From NCBI GenBank assembly GCA_964030785.1, contig OZ034968.1:35856186-35920185 (forward strand): DNA of 64,000 nt, written 5' to 3'. The first letter of the stretch is position 1. Each line of letters opens with the position of its first letter. A program made the translations under genes and the position numbers. Below are positions 10,669 to 22,168 of this stretch, in pieces. The notes under the pieces were generated by a model. It was not told where the DNA came from. It searched no databases and was given only the letters and a program-made list of their open reading frames with translations. Source of the DNA: Siderastrea siderea (Eukaryota > Cnidaria > Anthozoa > Scleractinia > Rhizangiidae).

Positions 10669-12837
10669 TTATATAAATTTCTCTACGCGGTATTTAAAAT
10701 TAAGTTTTTTATCGAATTCATTTACCTCAGGCTCTATTTGATTAAATTTCTGATTGTAAAGGTAGTACTTTGCCAATAGCATGCAGTAATTTAATTTCTT
10801 TTGTAGAGGGTGTCGTTGCAGTTGAACAGAGTTTAGGGATTTACCAAAGAGTAGTTCTTCATCACTTTGCGTAAATTGTTTAGAAAGGTGGCAGTCGATG
10901 AAAGTATGACATATCGAATCTGGCTGGCCGCAGTAGGTACAGTCCGAGTTATTCGATACTCCAAAGAGGTGAAGTTCTTTTTTGGAGACAAGTATCCTAT
11001 GAACGAGTTTGAAGTAATATTCTTTAAGTTTGTTCTCTTTGCACATAAATTTGATTTGCTTAAAGTAGTTTTTCCAATGAATATCATTTGATGATAGATC
11101 TCGTTCCCATTTACTAAGTGCAGTTACTTTAGGAGTAGTTTTCTTCATAAACAGCCAGTAATAATCTTTGTTTTTTGTTTTCGTGAGATCGATCGATATT
11201 GAAGGTGACAATTGAAAGTTCACACTATCAAAGAAAGAGTATATATATCTTGTTTAATTGAGCACGTTTTGCTCTTTCTAGTAGATGTTTCGGAATTGCA
11301 GATATGATTTGACAATAGTTTAAGGAGTTACACTTAATTTTGTATGTTTGTTTGAATTCTTGAAAGGATAAAAACTTTCCATTCTCACTGAGAATATCTT
11401 GAATAGAGACAATTCCTTCTTCAAACCAGCTTTTCAGAAAAATCGGCCTATTCCCAACGAGAATTTCTTTGTTATTAAACAGTATCATTTCTTGTCCATT
11501 GTCACTTTCATACAGGGATTTAAGTTCTAAAAAGTACCACAATACCTGTTTGTAAAAAGAAGGTATATCAGTCTGGTTGAGAAATTTTTTATCGTAATTA
11601 CAACGTAATAGAAAATTTAAACCACCGTATTCTCTAAAAATATGATCGGCAATTGTTTTCCAGTTCTCCATCCTTGACAGCACGTCGGTTGTTAAAAATC
11701 TAGAAATCCAAGCAAGATTTAATGATTTAGCTATTACCTCCATATTTGGCACACGTAATTCTCCGTCAACATAGTCTTGATACGTGACTTGCCTTTTAAC
11801 TTTGTCCGGTTTTTTACACCAGATAAAGTCAAATAGAGAGGTTGTAACTGAAGAGACAGTTTCCGAGGGGATGACTAACATTGAAGTGGAGTACATGCAC
11901 TAAATGAGGAATGCCGAGACTTTTTGTTGTCAAACACCTTCCAAATAGACTGAGATTCCTTGATCTCCAAATATCAAGATTAGCGTAAAGTTACTTTTCT
12001 CATTCCTATTTTCATCGTAAGAAACAAAGATCCCAAGAGTTCTGACAGGATCTTTTGTCCATTTTAGATTGAAGGGCCGATCTTCCCTATCACGCCGTGG
12101 GCCTAACCATATCGCTTTGGTTTTAAAAGTGTTTAGTTTCAGTCCTGAATATGTCCCGAAATCTTTAACTATTGCAATCGAGTTTTGGACAGATAATAGA
12201 TTATCACAAAAGGCTGAAGTATCATCAGCGAATTGACTTATTTTCGACTCTGTTCCAAAAATTGTGATACCTCTGACAGTTTTGTCTTGTCGGATCTTTG
12301 TGGCAAGAACTTCTGCAGCTAAGATGAAGAGATACGGTGATAAGGGACGACTCTGCCTCACCCCTCTCGACAATTTAAAATAGTTTGTACAAAAACCATT
12401 GTTCAAGACGCTGCTCTCAGAATTCGTAGAGAACGTAGAGATCCATTTTTATGCCGTTGCCAAAGTTGAACAAATTGAGGGTATTTTGAATAAATGGCCA
12501 TTCTAAGGTATCGAATGCTTTTTGAAAGTCTAGAAGTAGCAGTATCCCAGGGATCTTTTGTAGCTCAGTTTGCTGGATAATATCATTTATTAGCCTTATG
12601 TTTTGTCCTACGTCTCTCCCTTTCATGAAAACGGTCTGGTCTGGATGGATAAGAGATGGTAAAACGCGTTCTATCCTCTTAGCGATAACTTTTGACGCTA
12701 TCTTATAGTCTACGTTTAATAGCGTTATTGGACGCCAGTTTGACAAAAACGGCAAATTTGCATCTTCTTTGGGTAGAAGCGTGATAACTCCTCTTCGCTG
12801 AGACACAGACATTTCGCCGATATCAAAAGCTGCGTTA
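10669..12837 (-). pseudogene. L1-type LINE ORF2, RT and C-terminal half (broken)
   Basis: Read on the minus strand from the Tc1-like insertion downward, this is the second half of a non-LTR retrotransposon polyprotein. RT blocks appear in order: RRGVITLLPKEDA and NWRPITLLNVDYKI (about 12.8-12.7 kb), IHPDQTVFMKGR, LLLLDFQKAFDTLEW (about 12.53 kb), then after a frame change GVRQSRPLSPYLFIL and the catalytic FADD box (QFADDTSAF, about 12.24 kb). The C-terminal tail continues in two more frames (11896-11228, 11223-10669) with a zinc-knuckle-like DCTYCGQ...CHTFIDC. The usual QGCPLSP reads QSRPLSP. Several frameshifts make the copy dead. The sequence style is that of the L1/Tx1 group. Any 3' UTR probably lies toward 10.56 kb, where GTTAG repeats occur on this strand. 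Confidence 0.88.
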
Positions 12838-13317
12838 CAGTTGATCCACGTCACGCGTGAACGGAAACCCGAACATGTGATCCGAGTCTTCAAATGAACA
12901 AGCCACTTTCCGTGACGTAACGGAGATCACGAAGGAAATATTGAAGATCTCATTGAAATTTCCGAAAATGGATTCTATCTTTGTAGAAGCAAGGGGATGT
13001 GACGGTACAAATCTTTGCTTTTCGAGAGACTGCGTAATTTTCTCGGTTCGCTTCTCGTCAGTGGTTTAAAAACGTTTTAGACGTTAAGAAGTAGGTGAAA
13101 TTATGTCAATTATGAATTTTGCCGATGCGGGATTCATGTTTCAATCAAACGAGAACAAGCCTTGGAGCTGAACGCTCATGTAAGGACGGTAGCTCCGAAG
13201 GAAGTGGACGAAAACCAAGACACATGTGCCATGCCAGGCAATTACTGATGACAGTTTATCCCAGTTGCGAGGTTGATTGAAGACAAAGCCGACGCTTCGT
13301 TTAACCAAAGCGTAACA

Positions 13318-13870
13318 TGAGAGTTGTTTGTATGGAGCTGAAATTCGATCCAAAATATAAATCGGCAGTTTTCCGTGCAAAATACCTAAGAAGCCAAATA
13401 CAGTTTGAAAACTCTTACCTGTTGTGTGTTTGCTGTGTCTTTACCGCTTTTCCGAGCTTCTGGAGGCCGTTTTGGGCGATTTTCTGTTTAACGATCGATG
13501 CGACGTCTATGTCAAGCCAGTACGTGACTTGCAGACCTCGGTTCCTTCTGTGAGTACCGGAGAACGAATGACGTAAAACAAAAGAAACAAAAGACAGAAA
13601 ACAATTCAACTCCAAAATAGAAGCAAATTACAATGTCTTACAAACAAAAGAAGGACAATGTGCTCCGGTACCTGAAGAAAGACCCCAGACCTCGCATCGA
13701 CCGTTAAAAAGAATATCGCCCAAAACGGCCTCCAGAAGCTTGGGAAAGCGGTAAAGACACAGCAAACACACAACAGGTAAGGGTTTTCAAACTCTATTTT
13801 GATTTTTAGGTATTTTTCACGGAAAACTGCCGATTATTTACAATCGAATTTCAGCTCCATACAAACGTGA
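13318..13870. repeat. Internal palindrome of the outer Tc1-like element
   Basis: Within the outer copy, 13318-13530 is the reverse complement of about 13690-13870. Shared blocks are GTATGGAGCTGAAATTCGAT, CGGCAGTTTTCCGTG, CTTACCTGTTGTGTGTTTGC, and CTGGAGGCCGTTTTGGGCGAT. The inner copy shows the same arms (about 14735-14900 against 14940-15105) around a shorter centre. The outer copy therefore has about 140 extra bases (13545-13685), themselves with imperfect inverted ends around TACCGGA / TCCGGTA. Confidence 0.85.
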
Positions 13871-14209
13871 CCTGTGTGCTTCGTCTATATTTGCATAATC
13901 CTATCGCTCAACAATCTTTCGCGATTTTCCCGTCCATATATCCTAGGTTTCGCTAGTTTGAACAATTCAATAGATTCTAGAACGTCGTCTGAAAGTTTAG
14001 AACGATAACTTCGTCCCCCGTGACTGAACGCCTCATATGTACCGAACGGTTTATGATGTCGAATGATACAATTAACAGCGCCAGGAGTTGCACGAGCTGC
14101 TGTGGAGATCGCTGTCGGTCATTCTCCACTCAAATAACGATCAGTTATTCGTCTTCTAGTTTTCTTGTGGAGAAGCCTACCTGGCATGTTCTTCCGACCT
14201 AAGGCATTA

Positions 14210-15512
14210 CAGTTGATCCACGTCACGCGTGAACGGAAACTCTAAAATTCAAAACAACGTGACGAGTCGCGTTCTCCATATTTGGGTATTCACTTTGTGT
14301 TTTCTGACATTCAGAGAGGGATTTCGAAAATCGAAAGGAGATTCCAAATCTGTCACGGATTTTTCGAAATGTACAGACCTGCTTATGTTAATGCCTTAGG
14401 TCGGAAGAACAGGCCAGGTAGGCTTCTCCACAAGAAAACGAGAAGACGAATAACTGATCGTTATTTGAGTGGAGAATGACCGACAGCGATCTCCACAGCA
14501 GCTCGTGCAACTCCTGGCGCTGTTTATTGTATCATTCGACATCATAAAACGTTGGGTACATGTGAGGCGTTCAGTCACGGGGGACGAAGTTATCGTTCTA
14601 AACTTTCAAACGACGTTCTAGAATCTATTGAATTTTTCAAACTAGCGAAACCTAGGATATATGGACGGGCAAATCGCGATTGTTGTTGATTGATAGGATT
14701 ATGCAAATATAGACGAAGCACAGGTCACGTTTGTATGGAGCTGAAATCAATTGCAAATAATCGGCAGTTTTCCGTGAAAAATACCTAAAAATCAAAATAG
14801 AGTTTGAAAACCCTTACCTGTTGTGTGTTTGCTGTGTCTTTACCGCTTTTCCAAGCTTCTGGAGGCCGTTTTGGGCGATATTCTTTTTAACGGTCGATGC
14901 GAGGTCTGCAAGTCACGTACTGTCTTGATATAGATGTCGCATCGACCGTTAAACAGAAAATCGCCCAAAACGGCCTCCAGAAGCTCAGAAAAGCGGTAAA
15001 GACACAGCAAACACACAACAGGTAAGAGTTTTCAAACTGTATTTGGCTTCTTAGGTATTTTGCACGGAAAACTGCCGATTTATATTTTGGATCGAATTTC
15101 AGCTGACATGGCACATGTGTCTTGGTTTTCGTCCACTTCCTTCGGAGCTACCGTCCTTACATGAGCGTTCAGCTCCAAGGTTTGTTCTCGTTTGATTGAA
15201 ACAGGAATCCCGCAGCGGCAAAATTCATAATTGACATAATTTCACCTACTTCTTAACGTCTAAAACGTTTTTAAACCACTGACGAGAAGCAAACCGAGAA
15301 AATTACGCGGTCTCTCGAAAAACAAAGATTTGTCCCGTCACATCCCCTTGCTTCTACAAAGTCCTACAAAGATAGAATCCATTTTCGGAAATTTCAATGA
15401 GATCTTCAATATTTCCTTCGTGATCTCTGTTACGTCACGGAAAGTGGCTTGTTCGTTTGGAGACTCGGATCACATGTTCAGGTTTCCGTTCACGCGTGAC
15501 GTGGATCAACTG
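14210..15512. mobile_element. Inner, inverted copy of the same Tc1-like element
   Basis: The ends CAGTTGATCCACG (14210) and CGTGGATCAACTG (ending 15512) are flanked by TA at 14208-14209 and 15513-15514. Its content, read in reverse, follows the same order as the outer copy. It inserted at a TA about 180 bp from the outer right end. The equivalent uninterrupted site (TTATGTTAATGCC) survives within the inner copy itself at 14382-14394, which confirms the insertion point to the base. Length 1303 bp. No transposase ORF. Confidence 0.92.
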
Positions 15513-15695
15513 TAACATAAGCAGGTCTGTACATTTCGAAAAATCCGTGACAGATTCGGAATCTCCTTTCGATTTTCGAAATCCCTCTCTGAATCTCAGA
15601 AAACACAAAGTGAATACTCAAATATGGAGAACGCGACTCGTCACGTTGTTTTGAATTTTAGAGTTTCCGTTCACGCGTGACGTGCATCAACTGTA

Positions 15696-17199
15696 AGACT
15701 ATTCACCAAATCCTGATCTAAGAGACTGAAAAATTGCTTGTAGAACTCAGCTGTATAACCATCGTCCCCTGGTGATTTCCCATTTTGAAAGGTGTTTAAG
15801 ATTTTCTCACACTCTTCTAACGTTATTTCGCCATCAAGATTTGACTTCTCCTCATCAGATAATTTCGCGAATTGTAGACCACGACCAAAGTCAATAAAAG
15901 CATTACTACTGTGGTCAATATTTGAGCTGTACAAATTCTCATAAAAGGTTTGGATATCAGTCATTATATCCTGATCATTGACAATAATTTTCCCGTCAGA
16001 CCTTTTGAGTTCCGATATAACTTTTTTATTGTAATTTTTTTTCTCCTTGTTGAAAAAGTATTTGGTTGGCTTTTCACCTAGTTCAACCCATTTCACTTTG
16101 GAGCGAAAAATTGCGCCTTTGCCCTTGATTTCATAGAGGCGATTTAATTCATTTTTTAACCTGTCAAATTCTTTCAGTTTACGTTCGATATTTTGATTAT
16201 CACTACTGTTGCTAATACTTTTGTCGATTTCGTCTAAGCGCTTTTGAAGGTCGGATTCTTGTTTGCGAAATTCTTTTGCTTTGCGAGCGGCGAAAGAAAT
16301 AGTGATGCTTCTAATTTCCATTTTAATCAGTTCCCATCTTAGTCTTTTGTCAACTATGTTGGCATATTTCTCACTGATGATTGGATAGCTGTCTGTAATT
16401 AGAGTCAAGTAATTGTTGTCCTTTAAAAGGGAGTTGTTAAATTTCCATAATCCTGGGCCCCTTGTCACCTGGGATAGCTTTAAACTGAGTTTAATTGCTT
16501 TGTGATCTGGGGTGATTGCAGTCTTTGTTTCAACGTTGTGGGCGTATTGAGTGAGGTGTTTTGCTATAAGAAAATAGTCGATTCGCGATTTGACTTTCAA
16601 AAATTTGGACTCATATGAAAAGCTTTTTGTATGGGGTTTCTGCCTTCGAAAAATGTCAATTAAATCCAATTCTTCCATCATTGAGATAATACCATTCCGA
16701 TAAGCCGTTGGTTTCCAACTAATGCCGCCTTTCTTGTCAATGCTATCTAACGTAGCATTCCAGTCTCCACCTACAATTAACTGTGTGATGTTTAAGTTTG
16801 AAGTCATGAATTCGTTAAGAATCGGTAAGAATTTCCCTTGAAGTTGACGGTTGGTAGGAGCATACACATTACAGATAGATAGATTTACTCCCTTGCAAAT
16901 TACATCTATTGCAATAATTCGACCGTCAATATCTTTGTAACTGTTTTCTACGTTTACGACAACAGAAGGTTCACAAGAATACAAACACCTTTGCTGTGAT
17001 TTGATCCGTGCGAGAAGAAAACGTCACCTCCCCACTCATTTTTCCATGCAGGTTCGTCTTTTGGTTCTGAGAAAGTTTCTTGCAAGAGATAAAAATGGCA
17101 ATTTTGGTCTTTCAAATAACTAAAGATGGATCTTCTTTTGACACGGTTTCTTATGCCTCTAACATTCAAAGTTATAATATTACATTTTGGAGTTACCAT
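15696..17199 (-). pseudogene. L1-type LINE ORF2, endonuclease half (broken)
   Basis: On the minus strand from 17199, the reading begins IITLNVRGIRNRVKRRSI and FYLLQETFSE, the start of an apurinic-like (EEP) endonuclease. A frameshift near 16970 continues it as 16984-15696. Further EEP landmarks follow: NVYAPTN, GGDWNAT, SRIDYFLIAKH and TPDHKAI. After them comes a lysine-rich linker and the pre-RT segment ending NGKSPGDDGYTAEFYKQFFSLL, cut by the Tc1-like insertion at 15693. The order matches ORF2 of the L1 group. No ORF1 was recognised upstream. The element lies on the opposite strand to NUP37 and has no evident link to any host gene. Confidence 0.88.
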
Positions 17200-17842
17200 T
17201 ATCGTTTAAGGAAAGGAATATAGAATGTATTACAAAATAAATATTGCTCATTTGCAACTCGATGCAACTTTGGCAGCACAAAACAAAACATAACAAAAAC
17301 ATTAGAATAAAACGCACGACACATTAATACACCGGTTTCCGATAATTTTTCTTCCTGTTTCATGCAGTCAGAATCAAATCGATCGATGGAATTAAAACAA
17401 AACAAACCCCACCGAATCTGCCGAAGACAGATCACAGAGGAGAAAAATTGTGTACAATAACTGTGTACATTAAACAAAGTTCCAAGTAAAACACACAATA
17501 ACATTAGAACCGTAACGGGGAACAATTAATTTACAAATGAGGGGGCAAGAATCTGAACTACTCAACTCTGTATCACCTACCCAACGAAGACAAAATTTAT
17601 CTATACTAGTTAGTAACTTACATTTCCCCTACGGTAAAAGTGAGGCCAATAACGACAGGATGGTTGAAAGTTAAAGTTCCTTGACGTCGTCGATCGAATT
17701 AGTATTCTTAACATGGACCATTTGCCCAGCCCATCGCTCTTGTCTAGGAATAGCGCAGAGGGAACTAATCGACGTTGGTCATGTTGAGTTCTACCAGGGC
17801 TGTCTAAGTATGCCTCGAACGGGAAAGTGAGAAAAGCAGACC
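17200..17842. other. Possible LINE 5' region and intergenic DNA
   Basis: This may include the 5' UTR of the LINE on the minus strand, but no ORF1 domain, promoter or boundary could be recognised. Confidence 0.3.
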
Positions 17843-18290
17843 GTGGAATTGGCAAGTCGGAGTCCAAAGCTCAACACATCGGTGTCTTCCTTCCAGTGGG
17901 CTTTGGTAAGTACACTTTTTTCTCATATCCACTTTCGTGCATTCCTCGCTGTGATGGCAGACGTCATTAAGCAGATTAACACTACCATACCAGCCCTGAA
18001 GACAGTCAGCTTCCGGCAAGACAGCGCTGGCTGCTACCACTGCAGGGCCTGCAGGGTCACCATAGTTTGCGCAGGAGTACTAGGAGCAGAGCTGGGCGTG
18101 GTGTTCAAACTCCTGGCTCCCTTCCCTCCCCATGGAGGGAAGGGAGCCTGCGACTGCAAGGCCGGCGGAGACTAGGTCGGATACATTTATCCTCCTAACC
18201 TCCGGACACGATATCAAGATCCCGGTGGAGAACCATCCTTAAGTGTCATCCGGTGCGCGTCCATTGCAAGCCCTTTACTTGCCACTTGGA
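17843..18290 (+). pseudogene. Decayed ORF of a repetitive cnidarian-type protein family
   Basis: The plus frame reads MADVIKQINTTIPALKTVSF then RQDSAGCYH, and later GGKGACDCKA. After a frame change, SGHDIKIPVEN continues at about 18204-18236. From memory, a block with RQDNAGCYHS, then GGKGACDRKA, then NSGHDI occurs in many predicted anthozoan proteins, often in multicopy genes. That family link could not be checked. The reading frame is interrupted, the upstream codons are doubtful, and a hairpin falls in the middle. It is best seen as a dead fragment of a multicopy gene or transposon protein. Confidence 0.5.
18115..18148. repeat. Perfect 15 bp hairpin
   Basis: GGCTCCCTTCCCTCC and its exact complement are separated by CCAT. 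The hairpin falls within the decayed ORF at the point where the expected residues are disturbed, so it may be a small templated duplication. Confidence 0.8.
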
Positions 18291-18541
18291 AGATCGATGG
18301 TATGAGCATGCTCTCGAATATACAGTTTTCAAAGAAGGAATCCGTCCGTGTATGAAGAGCATATGGTGTGGGACTTATAAGACCAATATCTGCTCTGAAA
18401 TCTAAGGCCCTGTCATGAGATGGTCTACCGTCCATAGCAGTGCTCTAAGCAAAACTGAGCTCGTTCTCCTCAACCGTGGGAAGGCGGCGAAATATCGCAC
18501 AACCAACTGTCACCTGACAAACAAGGGAGCTAGTTTCTAGA

Positions 18542-18690
18542 GAAACTGTGGTGCTGCATCGGTAGGGAAGCGAAACACAAAACTTTATATTTATCAACTG
18601 AGTTGATAAGGTTAATTGAGCCACCGTGAAGAGATTGAAAGCTGACGTTTCGAGCGTTAGCCATTCGTCACAAGGATGGTTCTCCACCTT
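18542..18690 (+). repeat. Dispersed repeat, GACGTTTCGAGCGTTAGCC family, copy 1
   Basis: ACTGTGGTG, then GAAGCGAAACACAAAACTTT, ATTTATCAACTGAGTTGATA, and TGACGTTTCGAGCGTTAGCC occur in the same order as at 38347-38485. A rearranged copy lies at 46645-46800. From memory this is a common anthozoan repeat. Its class was not determined here. Confidence 0.75.
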
Positions 18691-18699
18691 CGTCACCTG

Positions 18700-19080
18700 C
18701 ACTGCTCAGAAGATCAGGCGGAAAGTGACAAAGAGCCCTGAACATTAGGACTCCTTGTCATGATGAGTTTCAACATGAGTTGAGTTTCAAACTCAACTTA
18801 ATTTTGAGTTTCATGTATAAAAGTGTAATCCGCTAGGTTTGCCATAAAATGGTTTCACAAGCTTATGAAGAACGAAAGGGACGGTTCCGGCACCCCTGGC
18901 CACACCCCTTGTTTGGGCTTGGGTAAACTCAACATACATTTTTACATTCTTCCTCCTGTCTTGGCCAATTTTTGAAGACCAATACATAGAGACCTAATAA
19001 TAATTTCTTTTTTAAAGCCCTAGTAACAGGCAAGGTTTTGGCAAGGCTTCACTGCCTCTAGTGATACCGATACTGAAATA
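18700..19080. other. Intergenic, no gene seen
   Basis: Only short open frames and a few GAGTTTCAA repeats were seen. Confidence 0.4.
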
Positions 19081-19084
19081 CATA

Positions 19085-19205
19085 AATACCGTAAACCGCC
19101 ACTTATAAGCCCAACCGCTTACAAGCCCCCCCCCCCCCCCCCGGTTATAGGCCCATCTACCTGTAAACAAAAAATACATCCGGTTATAAGCTCCCCCGGA
19201 TATAA
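19085..19205. repeat. Dispersed repeat with C-run (ACCGTAAACCGCCACTTATAAG)
   Basis: TATAAGCCC-type words repeat around a run of about 16 C, with CCGGTTATA present twice. The style and the ACCGTAAA start match the reverse of the segment ending near 2640, so the two may belong to one family. Confidence 0.5.
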
Positions 19206-19209
19206 GTCG

Positions 19210-20377
19210 CCCTCTAGTTTTCCCTGCTTCCTTAATACTAAGCACTCTCACAGAACACTGCGAAGATGAACCCTGAGCTTCTGTTTTGTTACGTTCCGGT
19301 TACGTTCGTGTTGTTACAGTTTCGATTTTGTTGTCATTTGGGTAAGTCATTTGGGTTGATTAAGGCATCATGTTACCTCAAAATTGACCATGCTTTCGAA
19401 AAATACACTTCTGTCATTTTCAGATAGATATTATTCAAACCTCTCTTTTACAAAAAGTTTCAGGAAAAAAGATTGTTTCTACACAAAGTTATGGACGAAA
19501 AAAGATTTGTGGCATTAATTTTCTCTAATCATGTGTTGACAGTTATCTGTCAACAACGCTGAAAATAGCATGTGACATAACAGGGCCCCGACGTTTTGAC
19601 ATGCGATCGATTGCGTAGCAGTTCTCGCTTATTTCGAGTGTGTCTACAAAGTGGCTTCGATCATATCTGTGAAAGAGAGAGAGAGAAAAAAGATCGAGCG
19701 GTGAGGAATTACTTACGCTTCCTGACTCCTCACTTGTCAGTGTGATAAGCTTCGACTGCCAGCTCACTTTTCGTAACGCGAACGGCGAAAAACAATCCAT
19801 CCATTCAAATTCCATAACATTTCTACACAGCCAGATGTATCAACTTGGAATCAACTTGGCGCAAAAGACGGCATGTCCAGGAAAGTACGGAATTTGTCTC
19901 CAGTAATAAAGAAGTTTATTTTTTTCCCAATTGCTCGCATTTCTGACAGGATGTTCTCTCTGAGATCTTGAGCCGAACACGTGGCGGCTTCTTCGCAGAT
20001 TTCAATGTGCTTTCCTTTCGCCTTTCCTTTCGTCTTTCAGGTCCCGGCTTAGGTAGTCTTACCCAGCTCAAACGATGATGCCTTCGGCATTTTACAGCCG
20101 ACGTGATATTATGACTTTAAAATTTCCGTTTATTGCGTTTGAAGACTCTTTGAACGGCACTCGTACTCAACGAAAGTCACTTTCCAACATAAAAACACGC
20201 AGAATTTGACACCATTCTCGTCAGCATGTTTGTGCTATTGTTGTAAGGCGGTAAGTTGAGCCTCCCCTCTGTCAACGGCAGGTAATTATCCTGACACCTA
20301 GGTGTTTTAATCTCCTTAGACCGGAAAAAGTTTCCAAATCATATTTTGGCTTTTTTCTCGAACCTAATTTTGTAATA
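19210..20377. other. Intergenic, no gene seen
   Basis: No recognisable coding, RNA or repeat structure was found. Confidence 0.4.
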
Positions 20378-20466
20378 GTATGTATGTATGTATGTATGTA
20401 TGTATGTATGTATGTATGTATGTATGTATGTATGTATGTATGTATGTATGTATGTATGTATGTATG

Positions 20467-20496
<30 letters not shown>
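20378..20496. repeat. (TATG)n microsatellite, about 29 copies
   Basis: An uninterrupted TATG/GTAT tetranucleotide array of about 119 bp. It opens all frames, giving a YIHT repeat on the minus strand that is not a gene. Confidence 0.97.
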
Positions 20497-20497
<1 letters not shown>

Positions 20498-21018
20498 GTT
20501 CGCGTTCAGCGAGTTTTCAACCATTTTAGCTCAAATTTGGCGACAATGTTGGCACATAATTTGACACCAAAACCGTGTCTCCGAATTTTATTTTTTGCTT
20601 TCATTCAAAAGTTATGAGCCGTAAAAGAAAGAGGAGTGGTGTTTCTTCGAACTTCAAAGTTTAACTGAGTGCAGAAAATAAACCAGGCCAGATACAAAAA
20701 TTCCGAGACACGGTTTTTGAGATAAAAGTGTGAAGAATTCGGCGCGATGTTCGTCTTTCTCTCCAGATCATCCTCGACTGGAGCGGAACCGATTTTGTGA
20801 ACGATGTACTTTTTAAAAACGTAGTCTCTATTTTCGACACAGTTGCCTTTTTTCTTTATCTAAATACGTTTTCGTAATCTACAATTATTAAGCTTTCAGA
20901 AAATATATAGTTTGTTAGGGTCCTTGTGAAACGCCTGACGCTCAAACGGTGAAAACGCAATGTTGTCATTTGGGGTACCCTGATACCTTAAGTGATGTTG
21001 TTGACCCCGGACGCCAAG

Positions 21019-21114
21019 ATTATCATGAAAGAGTACGCACAGAACCTGATATTTAGACAATACCATATTATCATGAAAGAGTACGCACAGAACCTGATAT
21101 TTAGACAATACCAT
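21019..21114. repeat. Exact 48 bp tandem duplication
   Basis: Two identical 48 bp units beginning ATTATCATGAAAGAGTACGC start at 21019 and 21067. The identity indicates a recent slippage or repair event (or an assembly artefact). Confidence 0.93.
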
Positions 21115-21119
21115 ATTCA

Positions 21120-21740
21120 GGCGAGCTAGACATTACCTTTCCGATGTGGATTACAACCGAATACCAACCAAAATAGAAGAAATGTCCACATTTTCGGTTA
21201 TTTGGTCGGAGGTATGTGCCAATTGTTGACATGTTAATGTTGTAATTATCGGGATTTTGAGAGGGTTTGTACTCGGCGCTGATAAAAATCCCGAAACTAA
21301 TTTTTAAACCTGGTTTTAATAAGAACGGCATTTCCTCTTTCAAGAATTCTGAATTTCAAGTGATTCGGTGTTTTACCGGGGAGGGAAACTTTCTCTTGAA
21401 AACCTTTGCCAAATTGAGAATTCAAAGCAAGCGAATTTTAGTGGTTTTCAGCAGCCTGTCATGTCCTTGAAAATTAACCCACAAAAGAATAATTTGACTC
21501 AAATTACTTGTTAACTCTTCAACAGCAAATTTCTAAGCTCAAAACAGGATTTTTCCATGACGCGAATTAAACAGAGCGAAGTTTACGAGAAGGTATGATT
21601 CGCGTTTATTCGGGGTGTTTGTAGAGACACGTAGTGCGGTAACAGTTTTTTAATTTTTTGGAGGTTTAAAAATAGTTTCTCAACAAAAAATGCCACCACG
21701 TTTCTAGAGCTACCATAAGGTATCTCTGGGCGAAAAACGC
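21120..21740 (+). repeat. Dispersed 0.6 kb repeat, inverted partner of 4860-5490
   Basis: Matches the reverse complement of 4860-5490 over GGTCGGAGG, TTATCGGGATTTTGAG, GGTTTGTACTCGGCGCTG, TTCTGAATTTCAAGTGATTC, GAATTCAAAGCAAGCGAATT, and GAGCGAAGTTTACGAG. This copy has extra sequence near 21465-21545. No ORF. Confidence 0.75.
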
Positions 21741-22168
21741 GTCGCAACGTGGCTATAAACCAACCCACAACCTTACCGCAGCCTGTTTTTGTCATGCGCA
21801 AAGGAACCGATTCAAAACAGTGAATTGATTGACCAAAGACAAAGACACAACAATCAATCTGTGGACGACTCCACTTTGACAGTCTTCTTTGTACTGTTAT
21901 TCCACCATTGAAGCTTGTAATTAACTGTAATTGCTGTTGCCGTAAAGTGGAAAATGCCACGCAAATTGTGGTTTGTGAATGAATTTTTTGATATGAACTG
22001 GAAGTTACACTGTAGTCACTGTAGTCAGTTTGTTTTCAGTTTGCTCGTTTCCTTTCAGTTCTTCCCTGTGTAGCTGGTCCTATAATCAGGGTCAGTTTTT
22101 GAAATATTTTTATGTTGTAAAATACCTAATAAATGGTCTTTCTATCCGTGTACCTTCGGGCTAATGGA

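Larger units (their letters stand above)
12838..15693. mobile_element. Tc1/mariner-like non-autonomous element (outer copy) inside the LINE
   Basis: The terminal repeats begin CAGTTGATCCACGTCACGCG at 12838 and end with the complement at 15693 (one mismatch). TA is duplicated at 12836-12837 and 15694-15695. Removing the insert with one TA rejoins the LINE ORF2 in frame as ...LVNSL-NAAFDIGEM. A TA target and ends starting CAGT fit the Tc1/mariner superfamily. The span includes an inner copy of the same element (14210-15512). Without it, the outer copy is about 1551 bp. No transposase ORF is seen. Confidence 0.92.

Noticed and set aside
20339..20524. Minus-strand frame with a tyrosine-isoleucine-histidine-threonine repeat
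   Set aside because: It is the translation of the TATG microsatellite.
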